Positions 1 to 13,890 of a stretch of 64,000 bases of DNA are shown piece after piece. The stretch lies in the NCBI RefSeq assembly GCF_921293095.1, contig NC_060254.1, positions 14,074,001 to 14,138,000 of the forward strand, in the 5' to 3' direction. The stretch comes from Ischnura elegans (taxonomy: Eukaryota > Arthropoda > Insecta > Odonata > Coenagrionidae). The position numbers and the translations under genes were made by a program. The notes under the pieces are model-generated. The model searched no databases and was not told the origin of the DNA. It was given only the letters and a program-made list of their open reading frames with translations. Every line of letters begins with the position of its first letter. Within the stretch, counting starts at the first letter, position 1.

Positions 1-1480
1 CATTGGTAATTTCAATCATGGTCCAATGCACACCAACCGAAGATCACTCAAGTATATATTTCCTCCTTTATTTCCGAAGGTGTACACACAAACCGCCCTC
101 TCCTTTCCCCAGGGTAAGCACGGCTGATCTTTTGATACGGTTTTTATCGCAGACGAGAGACTTATTTCTATTTATAACAACACGTGAACGAAGAGCCAAA
201 ATTCAGCCTTCAACGGAGTTACCATCAAAATATTGCGAATATCTAGGATCAAAAACGCATATACAGTTACTTGATCCAAATAAAATCTGTGAGTGATGAG
301 CACCACATAGTTAATGGAAATCTTGTCCTTCTCGGGAGCATAAATAAACGCTTAAAGTTGATATTTTCGACGAGATTTACCTATTTTAACTAGGTAAAAC
401 ATTTTTCAAAAGATGTTTTTGGAGTCGTAAGAAGCTTGCGTAAACGGATTTAATAAAACATTAGGGAAGTAAAACCTGCGCGGACACTTTGCGTGAGATA
501 TCAATATCATGAAGTCAATGGTTCGTAGCATTTAAACCAATGTACGAGTAACTTAGATGAGTAAAAAAAACATAGATTGGGATTATCTCGAACTAGAATG
601 GGTGTGCGATTTCTTGAGTGCATATTGCCGTAGTTGTTTGTTATAGCGCTTCTCTCCCGTTTTCCCTTAAAATATACCATGCATCACGGAAAAATGAAAT
701 CTACCGATAAAAAATAAGCCCCGTTGAAGAAAGCAAGAATGCAAATTCACTAATTCGTCTACTGATAAGGACAGTTAGAAACGGTTTTGCCGCCTCCATT
801 TTATGTCATTTGCAAGTCGTCAAAACTGCATATACAGTGTAGAGTCCGCTTTGATTATTTTCCTACACGCCTTCTTAACAGGTTTTCCACTACGCATCCC
901 TTCTGAGATTTGACATATCCGAATTTTGGAGCCTATCTCTGCTACATGTAAATCTTCAATCACTTCTCTCCCGATCCATTCCTTGCAGCAAAAAGACGAC
1001 GGAATATGGAAGGCCCCGAGTCTTTCAGATGATCTCAAGAGTGACTGAGACATCGGTAGGAAAACCTAACTTTGACTTTGAAATTAAGGCAGTGCTATTG
1101 GAGTGGTGTTGATTAAATAAGAGAGCAGTATGCGTGGAGTGTTGTAGTCGCTTGTTTCGGCGTGCTTAAAATTTCCGTACATTTTGAGAAGGAGTTACCT
1201 CCGAATAATGAATAAGAATCTACTAGAATTTTTGAGGCCAGCTCAATTATAATTCTCACGAGTTCGGTAATTTTCTGCTACTGCCATTTCAGCTCATTAT
1301 TAGTTTTAAGATAATAGATACCTACTGCAGTTTACGTAAATTCTTCTAATAATCAGTTATGCACCAAGTAAACGTAAATATTACATTTCATTTGAATTTA
1401 TTAAACGGAATTATTTTCAATTTTTTTATATATGCATTACCCTAAGTAAGCAAGTAACCCTAAACCTCAGCACTTCTGAG
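1..1480. other. AT-rich non-coding stretch, nothing recognised
   Basis: Short open frames occur here (97 codons from base 3, 77 codons on the minus strand at 820-1053), but neither shows a domain, codon bias or splice context that I recognise. I see no repeat structure. Confidence 0.5.
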
Positions 1481-1930
1481 ACCTGCCCGAAGCCATTTCC
1501 GGAGCCGTCTCTCTGCCCTACACCTCCAATTACCTCCCTCTCACTTCATCCCTTCCGACAGGAAGACGACGGAAGAGGAGGATGGAAGTCCACGCGCCTT
1601 ACAGATGGAAACTGCGAGACTCTAATATGGTACTAAGCGTGGGTTTTGTGTGTGGATAGAGGCAAGTTGCCTGAGACGTGGTGGAGGGTCCGCACGCTAA
1701 TGAGGGCAAAGAGCGGGATAATTGGTCCGCTGGATAGGTTAAGGGCGGGCGGTGGCTGTCGGGCCTGGTTATGGGGGACGAGGGATATCTAGGGAAAGGG
1801 GGCGGGGGGGGGGGTAATTGGGGGATGGAGACACGGAAGTGGAGAGTTTGGGATTCCAGGGAAAGGAGGGTGAGTGGGAGGAGAAAGGGGTTGGGGGAGA
1901 ATTCCCACGCAGGAGGAAGGTTGTTGCGGG
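1480..1930. other. GC-richer, purine-skewed island with a long G tract
   Basis: The block changes from pyrimidine-rich (about 1490-1560) to strongly purine-rich (about 1560-1920) on the plus strand. It includes an uninterrupted run of 11 G at about 1804-1814, with several further GGG/GGGG runs within 60 bases. The overlapping open frames on both strands (minus 1599-1997, plus 1771-2184) follow from the skew and have no recognisable domain. Confidence 0.45.
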
Positions 1931-4420
1931 TTGTCGTAAAATGTCCGGCTTGTCTGCGTCTCAGCCTATTAGTAAGGCGGCATACCGCTTGTGCCACGGG
2001 AAGTGTCAGAGCTTGTCTTTCGACGGTACCGAACGAAATGAAGCTAAACAGACTTTCTTGGGTTTTCCTTCCTTATTTTCCCGAGGGAAGAAAGAAAAGA
2101 AATATATCAAATGATCGCAAAATGCCTTTGTGGGTCACGATGCTAACAAATATCTCACACAGAAAACAAATAAAGAAAATATGATGTAAATAAAGGATAC
2201 CAAGACCATGAAGAGGAAATATGTATACCTTTTGCATTGAAGGAATAACATTTACCCCCTTAAATCAGCATAGATGGTCAACAGTAGCTTTCCAATAATT
2301 GAAATTATAATTTCTTTCGTCATTAATTTTCTTAAGACGCTAAATGGTAAACTATATGAAGCTAAAGCTACTTTATCGAGGTTTTGCCCTCATTTTCTCC
2401 TAGTGGAAAGAAAATGATTATGAAAGTGCCAGGAAATAAGTCAAAAGACGTCTCAATATTGGAAATACTATACGTTCTACAAATAATATATTTAGCTGTA
2501 TAGTTTGGCAAATCTAAAATACTAGGTTTTTCAAAAATTAATTCCTTTAGTATTGAAAATAATACTATTTTTCTTGTCATCACCTTCAGCTTTGAACTTC
2601 CTTTTCTTAAAAATAGCTTACTCAGTTCAGTGGCATAAAATAAGAAAAGAAACGCGATAAAAATTACAACAGTTGCTGCAGCTTATCACACAATACCCAT
2701 ATTAGCTACGCCATGCCCGCTATTGGCATGGCAGTAAACTATATTTTCACTAGCTGTGTAAGAACTTATCTTACGGACGAACGGAGCAATATAAAAATAA
2801 ACAGATTTTCTCAGGTTTCATCCTTTGATATCCCCAGGATGTTGAGAAAAAGAATTTCTGCAAAATCTTTCTGTGATACACAAGCTAACAAATATTTCAA
2901 AAGCATGCTGAATAATGAAACATTAATTGTAACTAGGTATACGCGGTGACCAAATACGGAAATACACCTCATGAATTTTAAGCGAGGAGGAGGAGGATTT
3001 AGGTATTGACGTAAAATGTCCACCTTGGCGCTTCTAGTCCAATTAGAACGGTGGCGAACCGCCTGTGATAAAGGAACTGTCATATCTTTTATTTCGGTAG
3101 AAGGGAATGATATGAAGAGAAAATGACTTTCCAAGATCTCCTCCCATAATTTTCCCGGGAATAAGGAAAGTCATCATCGCAAAAATAAAATGATTTCCGC
3201 AAAGTAGGGTTGTTGCTGTTTGCCGTAAATGGCCCGGTTTGCAAGAGTCTCGTCCTATTAGAAGAACGGCATACCCCGTGTACCTCATACAGCATCAGAA
3301 TTTTTCTTCCGATACAAGGGAACGACAAGAAGTTACATAGACTCTCAGGTTTTCTCCCTTATTTTGTACTGGATGGAAAGTAATCCATTTCGCAAAATTC
3401 ACATACAAGTCGCAAAACTAACAAATATCTCAAATAACCTCCTCAGTTATGAGGATGAAATGTAAAAAAACGACAAGAAATATGTAAACAGCACATACTT
3501 ATATACCACAAAGCTATATATTGACGGTATTTGGCTTCAAGGGAAAAACGAATTCAAATCAATAAGGACTGCCTAGCCCAGCTCTCTCGTTTGGATCTAC
3601 TATACATAATTTCAAATAATAAAATTTTTGTAGCAAACAGTGAAACGAAAATATCTACCCTTTTTACCAACAAAGGTCCCCTTACGAAATAGTGTTAAAC
3701 AAGCCAACTATGTTTGTGTTATGGAGACTTATGTCTTTCCCTGGAACCAAATGATTGAATGGTGAATGTAAGGCTTATACCCTCATTATCCGCAATATGA
3801 AAAGAAAAAAAGGAAGGAATATATAATACCTTACCAGTGACGGATCTATTAAGTTTCTATCGATTAGTTAAGGGGACTACTGGCCCCTTTTTGGGTATCC
3901 AATTTACACTAGATGGAATGGAAATGTTTCCCGACCCCCAATACTGCTGGAATTTCAACCCCCACTTAGCCCCTCTTGTCCCTATCCTGGTTCTATCACT
4001 GTACATTACTATGCATTTGTGAGTCTCAATGCAACCGAATTTATCTCAAATTGAATTTCAATGAAAATTCAATGACCATTAAAAAAATTACCCTCGAAAT
4101 TATTATCATAAAGAGTACACAACTATTGAATAAATGGTACAACGAATTCTTCAATTGCACAGCTATGATAATGCCTAAGATCTATTGTCATCTAATTTTC
4201 TTTTGCACTTTCGGAGGAGTTGACAAGAAAATGATCGGCATTATGATCCACCGTTTAAAACAGGGTAGTATCAGATATTGCCTTTAGGTAGTACTAAACG
4301 AAATGAAGTTATGTGGAATTTGCTTATGTTTACTCCCTTTTTTCCCCCAATGAAGACTGGGGAAGACCCAAATCATTTGCGAATGTCTAAGATACCAAAA
4401 CGATATATCAAAACAAAAAA
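1918..4420. repeat. Cluster of old, diverged repeats of one roughly 250-bp unit
   Basis: Clear copies lie at about 1918-2165, 2990-3185 and 3206-3460. Weaker partial copies lie at about 2650-2900 and 4245-4400. Shared landmarks in order are a GTAAAATGTCC-like stretch, a CCTATTAGAA-like stretch followed by an ACGGCATACCGC-like one, TTTTCTCCCTTATTTT and finally CTAACAAATATCTCA. The copies are in the same orientation with indels, so they look like an ancient local amplification or repeated insertions of one family. The family itself is not recognised. Confidence 0.6.
2710..2732. other. Small perfect hairpin
   Basis: GCCATGCC and GGCATGGC form an 8-bp perfect inverted repeat around a 7-base spacer, inside the diverged repeat cluster. 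No function is inferred. Confidence 0.5.
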
Positions 4421-7340
4421 TAACTAGCAGTTATAAACGTGGAAAGTAAGAATTCGTTGACTTCATGAAACAAAGATTCCTTGAAAAAATCAGTCGTGAC
4501 AGTTTAGACCAGTTGCCACCCTTGGAAGATTTACTAAGTTTTCCGCGCGTGTAAAGATACAATAACTAAACTAAATCACGGTCTTCCGCAACAGCACATC
4601 CAGCTCAAATTTTCCCAACGCTCTAAGAAGAGGAAAACAAACAATTAATCAATCCTTGATGCTAACAAAAATTTCATTGCAACCACGTACAAAATGGAAA
4701 AGTCACCAGTATTAAAAATATGCAATTTTGACCTCGATTGACCCTGAATACTTCGTTTGGAAGCCGAGTGATGAAATCGGTAGGTGATAAAGTACTCCAG
4801 TTCTTTCTCGCACTCTCTAATGAGACAATTAAATTGTGCACTAAGGGAATAACTTTTTCTAGCAAAACATTGTCCCAAACGGAACATCAAGGAATCCTAC
4901 TCCTCACAGTCACTGCAAAGGATTTATGAAAGCAGATTCCACGGCGTGTGAAGCGGTAGAAAACATGATGACAAATCACACAAAAAGTCCTATATAGCAA
5001 TTGAAATAAAAAACAACTGAGAACCCTGTTTGTAACACAGTGAAAACTTATTTTTTCATTAGTGAATAAATTATGCGTGGCCTGAGTCCTGAAGGGTAAC
5101 ATTCTGGGAATGTACCACACAGGAGGCGCACGGGCTACAACACGGTGATAAAAATTCAAGAAAACAACCTGAGATTTATTGCGTGCACTAATTGACAAAC
5201 AAGCATGTTGTACTTGTACAAAAAAAACCTCGGAGAAATTTGTGAAGCAGAGAAAATTATATTAAAATGCCTAAAGTAAAATGAATGAAAACATGTGCAT
5301 ATTTTAAACGTAACCTTCTTTCCCCACGGTCATAAACAGCGTAGTCACAGAAAATCTTCCGCTACAGTCCGCAGTTTCAGTTCCGTACATGGCTGATAAA
5401 ATAATCTAGACTGAACAGCGGGGAAAGGGAAATTTATTTTAAGATAAAAATGAAAAAAGCTACTTTGTTTCACGCAGACAAGGACACAAATGTTTCTTTC
5501 TACAAATTGGGCCGTAAAGAATTTTCAACAGCATAGACGCCACGGTAGAACTTTTTTGGTACCGCTGAGTAGGGCACTTTTTGTAAAATCTTAGCCAACT
5601 TATATTCCCACAGCATTATATTTTCCCACTCGGTGAAAGAACACAGAATAACGGACGGAGTGATGACGTGAGAAAAAAATCAGAACAGCACATATAGACG
5701 GCGGCGACTCTTTTGTCTCCCTCGTCGGATGTTGCGAAATCTGAATAAATTTTTCGTGTGTGACACATGAGGTTCAGCATGGAGGGAAGGCGGGAAAAAA
5801 AAAGGTTGTGAAGGGGTAGCGACGGAACACTATGTCATCGTTAGGGTCAATTACGAGTCAGCCCGCGAGAGGGCAGGCGCGAGAGCATGGTTCACAAGGG
5901 TCTTCAGGGGTCAGGATGACGCGGCCCTGTCAGGGTCTCTTGTTGACGGGGCATCGGACGTCGGCCGTCTCTAGGGGTAGGGGATGCTGCGACCGGACTG
6001 ACAGTTTTGTGTGATCTGTGGTGCGAGGAAAGTGTGTAACGAGAATGAATGTTCCTCAGGACAAGTCCTTTGGACAAGTAGGACTTTTGGACCTACGCCC
6101 CACAAGAAATTTTGGATGCAAAAACAAAGGAGGGAAAAGATGAAAATAGCGCACCTTGAAAAAACAAAATCAAAGCGTAAGGTGTGAGCTAAAAGATACA
6201 CCTTGGCACCTCGCTCTCAACGAACACCTTCTACGAATTATCTCTATTAATGCAATTGGTTGAGGTATAAGCTCTGAAAAGCAAACACCGATGGATTGTC
6301 TTAACAATAACTTTTTATGGCCCATTGAAAATGAAATGACATTTTTCATACTATTTCCCCAGGGGTAATTGGAAAAATTAATTCATGATACCCCTGAAAT
6401 AAGCACTTGCGGACATTGAATTTGTGACTTCTTTTCAATTTCAATTCAAATTTCTAGGCAGAAAATTCATCCAGCCTAAGAAAATAAGGTAAGTACTTTG
6501 TCATCGAGCTTAATATTAGTACGTTACATTTCTCATGCCCATGGCATTATCAAATCATTTACACAGTTTAAGGAAGAGTACACATAAACAATCCAAAATT
6601 AGTTGATATTTTAAATTTTAAGAAACTTTGGGCATGCAACACTAAGCCAAGATAGTCAATTTATATTGGAATTTCGTTAATAATTTGAAGCAGCTAATTT
6701 AGCTGGCATTTTTTCTTTTTGACTTGACAGCAAAAAATAACGAATTTCTAAAAAAAAATGTCTGAAAAAGTACCCTGAATTTATCATGATGGGTCTCATT
6801 GCCTCCTTTCTTCCGAGAAGACATTAATCTTAATAATAGTATTTATTCCTTGTGAGCTTTGAAACCTAGAGTCATATGAGCACTTTCACCATCCCATTTC
6901 CAAAATGTAATTGGACGCATTTTAATTGGTTTTCATAATGTTCGAGCGCTATGGAGTACATTTACTCCCATTGCTTGCTTGACTATTTATTTAGAAATAA
7001 ATAGCATCGAAAAGTTATGGATTTGATATTTTACATCACCATGAATATAAGTCACGTTCAACTCCCCAAATGATGTTTCTCAGTTAAATTCAAATCGCTC
7101 TAAACGCCATTGATGCTAGTTACGACATTTTTAGAATAATTTAAATGCACAATGAGTAAAATCACTTAAAAATGGTCGACTAGAGAATCCTATGTTGTAT
7201 TATTACTGCATTCAAAAATCAAGTACAAAACTTTTTCAAAATTCATGGAATAGGTGCAAGCAAAACACATCATCTCTTCCGCGGGATTAGAACAGCATAC
7301 ACCACCATGTACAACTTCGTAAAGTGAAACCAACATCTCA
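4421..7340. other. Non-coding stretch, nothing recognised
   Basis: AT-rich DNA with a modest GC-richer patch at about 5690-6010 that holds a 60-codon open frame of no recognisable kind. There are no terminal repeats, tRNA-like arms or conserved motifs. Confidence 0.45.
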
Positions 7341-7920
7341 CCGAACGTATGGAGATTGTCGTCGCCGGACTGACCACTGTGTGTACAAGCGGACGGGTGC
7401 ATTAGGACACGCGGGCGGAGGTGACGAATGGGCAAAATGAACCACAACAACACGAGGCGGGGGAGGGAGAAGATGGCGGTCACGTGGGTATCTCCAGGGC
7501 CGATGGACTCATCGCATGCAACAAGGCCGACGTCCGTGCACGTCAAAGCCTTCCTTATAACGTCCACACAGAACTATACTCGTCTTCCTCTCCTCCTCCA
7601 TGCTCCCCTGGCCCCCTTCCTCAAGCAAGCATATCTGGTACGTTTCTTCTTAATCCTTTATCTGAATAGGGTGGTTTCAAATTATTTTTTTATTGCCTAA
7701 ATTAAAAGATTATTACTTCTGAAGTACGAATATCACACTATTAGATTTTTAAATGACGATATCTATTTTGCACGATTAAATGAAAAGTGAAAGTTTTGAA
7801 GCGCGCGAAAACGCGACGGCCAAGTATGAATGCTGGGAAAATCCTTGGGGTGAGGATGTGTGCGCCGCTGAGATGCAGGCTGCTAGCAGGTAGCAGAGTA
7901 CCCTGCTAGCAGGTAGCGCT
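7340..7920. other. GC-richer patch followed by a short direct repeat
   Basis: About 7340-7620 is GC-richer and open in several frames on both strands, with no recognisable domain. At 7881-7894 and 7904-7917 the 14-mer TGCTAGCAGGTAGC occurs twice, 23 bases apart. Its core CTGCTAGCAG is itself palindromic. Confidence 0.45.
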
Positions 7921-9720
7921 TGGCTTAAATAAGGATTATTAATACCTTATCAAACGAAGAAAACTTTTCGACCATAGGCAGTTTTAATAGGTGATTATTA
8001 AGACATGTTTCCCTGAGCCCTGTGCCTCATGCATGCATTGGTAACCTCACACGATGTAAAACTCCTAGCTACTCGTATAGAAACTAGGTCCCAATGACTT
8101 CACGTGGAGTGGTATCGCATGGACGCCAAACTGGCCTTTTTCAAATGCGGTTAAAATTGACCATTGCCATTTGTCTAAACTGAGTTTTCTAAAACCAAAT
8201 AATTCGTATATTATGGATACTATAATATTGGGTAACGAATCGCAACCAATGCCTTTCGTTTTCTTTGACGAAGGAAACTACCCTATTGAATATCAAGGTG
8301 AATATAATCATGTTTTAATAGCAGGATTTCGTCCTCCCATGTTTCGTCGACCCAACATTCTCGCATACTATCCCAGCTACGTATTATCTTTATGACACTA
8401 ACTCCTCCTTTCTCGAGAGGGGCAGTAAGGAACTCCCTCATCTAACGCAAAAAGCAGCCACATCTGTCTTTATTCCCCATTACTTCGGTAATTTTCTCCC
8501 ATCGATCAATTACACAAACAATTTGAATTAACATAGATAAATATTAACGGATTTTATTGGTATTTTGAATCGAATGAAACAAAGAATTACAAAAAAACGT
8601 ATTACAGCACATAATCATAAATACCCGCTGGCTAAAAATTTGATCGATTTTCTTGAATAAACACTAACCCGCCCCTTAATAACCACAGCCTTCTGTGTGA
8701 AACCTCAATCAAAGAGACGAGAGGAGACTACAAGGGATTTGTACTTGGTTTTCTCCACTGAGAGACATGTCTCCTTCCAGTAGTATTTGCTCACACTGGA
8801 AGACGGGTGATAAAGTTCTGCAGTCGAATGGTTATGCCACTATGCCTTATGTAACACTGGAAATTCCTTTACGGTGAAAAATTACGTAACTCTCACATTC
8901 TGATACCAAAATTTACATAAATTTTTCAATAATTATTTTGATCAATTTTTAATGGGGAATTACTTTTTTAGCATTTAAAACTCTGTCAAAATAAGAAATG
9001 TGAATAGAAAGGAATGCATGGTGTAACTGAGAAAAACAAAAATTTTTACATTGAATGGCTCACAGGAGTACAAACAGCCAATAACCACGCGAGACTGATG
9101 CAAAACGAGGTCGAGTAGCTCATAAGCAGAGATCAGCCTCTTAGCAGCGCGTGACGACATTAACTCATCTCCGAAAGGGCGAAGGACGTTCATTAATTTC
9201 TCGTGTATAACTCAAAGAGAGGGCTACAAATCAATAAATGGAAAACATTTAGGTCTCTTTATTTTTATAACTTTAACACAATCAGCCAAAGAAATCGTGA
9301 ACGACCGCATGGACACACATCCCTCACAGACTTAAATTCCTTCGCATTTTGGTGCATTGGATTGAAAAATCTCTAGCTATAACGTCAAAATTATTTTAAA
9401 ATTTATGTAACTTAAACAATGGAACGCCACCAGATATCAAGTTATACTAGAAAATCTATCTCAGTTATATGACTAAATCTATCTTGGTGTAATATGATAA
9501 TTATGTATTTATATTCCGCCTAATTACAAGAAAAATCAGTGCTTCACTGAAAATTTTTTTAATTGTAGTTTTATAATGAAACAAGCAAATTCCCCTTCAC
9601 TCCTAGAAAATATTTTTTATATTTAGAGGAATAGAAAAAAATTATGATGCAGAGGATGAAAGAGATTTATCGGAGAAAACTGGGTCTGCATCAAGATATG
9701 ACCATGAATTCAGAATATCG
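7921..9720. other. AT-rich non-coding stretch
   Basis: Nothing recognised. The longest plus-strand frame, 8171-8395 (74 codons), has balanced composition but no identifiable motif, so I do not call it a gene. The 72-codon minus frame at 8975-9193 is likewise unsupported. Confidence 0.4.
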
Positions 9721-10340
9721 GTGAACAAAGATAATGATGCTGTATTTTCATTTAATTCCCCGCTGTTTCATCATGGATACATGCATTTGCAACCGTTACA
9801 GCTGAAATGGTTAGCCTCCACATCTGTCAGAGCCACTACAACGCGGCCACAGCCGCTTCACAGAGGGAGCACGGGGCATGGAGGGCACACCGTCGTGGGG
9901 ACACGCCATTCCTAGTGGTCAGCGGCGGTCGGGCTGCTCGGGGGCATCATCGCCTGCCTGCCTATTGCACGAGCGTGTGAGATGCTGCCACCGCCCACCG
10001 CCGCGCCGCGGCAGGCGCTGCCTCCTCGACAGGAGGAGGTTTGCGGTTCGCGCCTGAGGGAGAGGCTGCTCGCTGGCTTTTGAAGTAATTCACGTTGCGG
10101 ACGTTCACGGGGTAAGGACAGCATGTCCCATCGCGCGGAAGAGACACTGGCGAGTCCAGATGTGTCCGGCAGGAATGAGGGTGGAGTGGGCAAGGATGTT
10201 TGATTGGGAATGAATGGATACCGAGAGACAAGTCGCAAGAGGTCATAGTCCGTGTAGGGCCCCCGCCATTGTGGTGATGTACCTGTCACGAATCTCCATT
10301 AGTTCGACAAGACGCGAACTGCGACCGCGTTAGTTCAAAC
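9720..10340. other. GC-rich island with CpG-bearing core
   Basis: About 9830-10290 is markedly richer in G, C and CpG than its surroundings. It is open on the minus strand in two frames (9912-10289 and 9962-10246). The predicted peptides are Pro/Ser/Arg-rich and carry no domain I know. It could be a promoter-type CpG island, an unrecognised first exon or a relic repeat. Confidence 0.35.
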
Positions 10341-13300
10341 AGGGTAGTGTCAGGAATATGGGTCTTTGAATTAATGCAAAACTCTGTAAAATTGTCTGCA
10401 CGTTTATTGATGATCATAAATCCATATTAGGGGATATATGACCAATATTTAAAACAAAATGGGCATATTAACATTAGGAGCTATTATTGATTCCTTTCCT
10501 CGTAATATGAACTGATTGCATACATTATTGAGACAAGTGGCCTGCAAAGATGTTGTCACGCATCTCCATAATTGCCTGCTTATTGACTGATAACCGTGAG
10601 GACGAAACCAACATCTGCGATACAAAACCATAATTTAGGACCAGAAGTAGTCAAATATTTGTAGCTGTTACTAATTTCATCCCTTGCAAGATGAAATAAA
10701 TGCATGTATTATTAGAGAGAAGTGGCTACAAAAGTAACTAAAGCTTGAAACGAAAAAGACCGTATGCGTCGCAGTTAATTTTTTATTTGTGGCGCTCTAC
10801 AGCCCTAAGGTAATATTTTACGAGCAATTCTCAGGTAAATTTGTAGTTAGGGAGATAAATAAGACTCTTCAAAGAGAAAAGTGACTTGAGTTAAAATGAA
10901 AGAGCATCATCTTCCCCAGGGCACTTAATAATTTTTTCCGGAAAAAATTAATTTATAATAGCAATAAATATTAAAATAGGCATAAAAACAGAAAATGAAA
11001 TACAAGGACTTAAATTATCGGTTATACGAGATTCCACTCGTATTCCATTTTCCAGATCAAATTACTTCCCCCTGCCAAATGACAAAAATTAGAGATGTCT
11101 CTCTTTATTGCAAATATCCAGGAAACTATTTGACAACTATCTATTTTTCCTTTCTATACTTTATATTAATTTTATATTTCTATGAACAGAGTGTTGTAAC
11201 TCTAAATTGGCTTAATTTATTATGAGGCCTCATTATAAAGGCCTTCATTACCTCAAGGCGTAGTTCGAGAAAATTCAGTCCATCCGCCTTCAGTGTGGTA
11301 GTTCTAACTCAACCACTCAACACACGCAAACCAAGGGCACCACCTAGCTTGCTACGTCCTTTTTATCATAAAGCAAGAATTATATGCAGAGAACAATAAA
11401 GATACTGAATGCTGAACTCGCCTCTATGTGTTATTACATCAGTGCGACACGGAGGGGACTATTTCTATTATATTCTAAATGGATGAATTCTCGCGGTTAA
11501 CGGTTCTCTAAGAAAAAAGTTAATAATGCGGTGTCATGAGTTTTGACGGTGACTAATCAGTGCTGACTTTCGAAAATACCTCTCGGCGTGAAAGGTACTC
11601 TCTTCGTCTCAATGAAATAAGACCGCATTTCATAGTTAAAATATTCAAAGTGAAGCGCATTTTCTCTGAAATTCTATGATCCTGCATATTCTCAAAATAG
11701 ACAAAAATGAGTAAACGGCTCAGTTATTTTTGATACACAAGAAATGCATTACTTATCAGTATTAGCTGACATTTTACACGGTGAACTAATAATTATTATT
11801 CGTTTTCACTGGACATCGTATCCGTTGGTGTTCCGTGCAATTATTACCTGTCTTCTGATGCATTCTACTGTTCATTCTACCATATGTATCTATTGGAAAT
11901 TTCAATCATCCCCACTATCCTACCCACACCGTATCACTAGTGGCAACTTCTATAATATCCAATCCTAACTTCTCTTCCAAGAAAGAACTTTTCCTCGTAT
12001 CGGAATTTTTCTTTCCTCACCACCATATTCTTCCTGCCTCCTTCAATATCCTTCCTTCCTCTCAATGGCATCCCTCAACCCAACTCTTGTCACTTCCCTG
12101 CCTGGTCGACATTCTGGACAGAGACGCTAAACGCGTTTACTGTCGTAATCCTTTATCGTCTCTACTTTTCTTTTTCCATGTTCATTTTTTCCGCATAAGG
12201 GTTCTTTCCACCTAGAAAACTGAAATGCGGTGATTACGCCTTGAGTTTCACGGCTATACTACATAAACTGTCGCAGAGTTTTTTCTGAAGTAATAGATCA
12301 GCTTTGCTTTGATAATATGAACTCGTTATTGGAGTTAGTGCCCTAGCACAGCTCAACAATACTCGGATATTTGTTCGTTTTTTTCCTATAAATTTCAATC
12401 GGGGAACGACAAAAGTAATGAAGGATAATTTGAGAGATTTTCTTTTCTCACGCGCGATTAAATTAAAAAGTTAAGAAACAGAAGCATAAAAAAATAATTA
12501 AACAGGCCAAAAGAGAGACAATCTTTTCGCGTAAAACTGTTACGAATTGACTCTTTCTTTATATGTAGCGTTGAAATACTCGTACAAAATAGACCTATAC
12601 GATGTTAAAATAGATGACTCGTTTTAGCGACTTGGGTTTCTACGTGAGTTTACCGATTGAAATATAGTTTAGATGTTTAACTTTTCATTTACAATAAGGG
12701 AATAAGCAATCCTAAAATGTCTGAACTGCGGTTAATAAATATCTACCGAGACATTAAAAGACTATATTATTTTTTATGCCAATAATTCAACAAGTGTTTT
12801 CAAAATTGAAAATTGGACTCGTTAAGAGGGAAGGATACTTATTAATTACCATAAAATTAATGAATATTTGATCTCTATCATGATAAAATAAAACTTTCTA
12901 TAAATTATACATAATAATAATACATCTTCATACATTCGCTACCTTTTCATTTTGCAACCATTGAGAATTTGTTTGAGAAGAAATTTTAAATTTCTTAAAA
13001 TATTTAGAACCATGGTTTAACCAACTTTCACTAAGACTCGACAGGTGTCCCATGCACAGGAGAGCTGGCGCTTGGCGGAGCTAAATTGAGCCAAGAAAGT
13101 GCATGCATGCAGTGGCTATTTACAACTGAATCAATATATGAGCAACGTATAACAGTTACTGTAATAATAATGAATCGGTAGTAATTAGGATGATTGATAC
13201 CAGGCAACTCCAAAAGAGGAATACGAAAATTGAACAACTAGTTTACTAGTTAATAATGGCCAATCAAAGGTTTCAGAACAAAATATTTTATTTTTCTAAC

Positions 13301-13540
13301 ATTATCCAAAATTAGCTAATTTTATAGTGCCTGGTAAGTTCTACCCTTGACACCACAAAGCCATAAGATAGACGGTAAGGAAGTTTGGATGTAATTGAGA
13401 AGCGAAATAGTCCTCAATAGCGTGTAATTATAGACACTAATAGTAACACACAATAAATTCCGTTAAAATCATTTTTCACTCCCCGCAATATTTTAACTAG
13501 ATATAACTAAGTAAGCGCAGAGGGGATAAAACGTTCACAT
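10341..13540. other. AT-rich non-coding stretch, nothing recognised
   Basis: No open frame exceeds about 90 codons, and no terminal repeats or tRNA-like arms are visible. Frames at 10995-11225, 11744-11968 and 11940-12215 are low-complexity hydrophobic or Ser-rich and are not supported. Confidence 0.45.
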
Positions 13541-13890
13541 AATTTCTCTCTCAGTAAAATATTCACCCTTTGTCATCGTTGCGTCCAACCGGTTACGTAA
13601 ATCTCCGATGAAAACGCACTACCACCTCGTGAACGTTCAATTTTTTTTCTTTCCGAAATAACTCCTGCAGAATTTCCTCCCCTGCTCTTCCCCGCTCACC
13701 CTTTCTCATCTTCCGCCCTTTTCATCCCTTTTCCGACATCTCGCAGCGTTCCTTGCTTTCGTCTCTCTCACTCTGCCACCAGACAGGCATCGTCCAACTC
13801 ACAGGCACTTCCAACGACATAAAAACGCTTTCAATTACGACCCTGAGTTTTTTCTCACTCTCCCACTACCATTCTCACATCCCTTTTGCG
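13540..13890. other. Pyrimidine-rich island (plus strand)
   Basis: C and T dominate the plus strand, especially at about 13640-13800. It is one of several islands of this kind in the window. No coding signal is recognised. Confidence 0.45.

Noticed and set aside
1599-2184. Overlapping long frames on both strands
   Set aside because: Both follow from the purine/pyrimidine skew of the island.
8171-8395. 74-codon frame with balanced composition
   Set aside because: No motif, homology cue or splice/promoter context; frames of this length are expected by chance in 64 kb.
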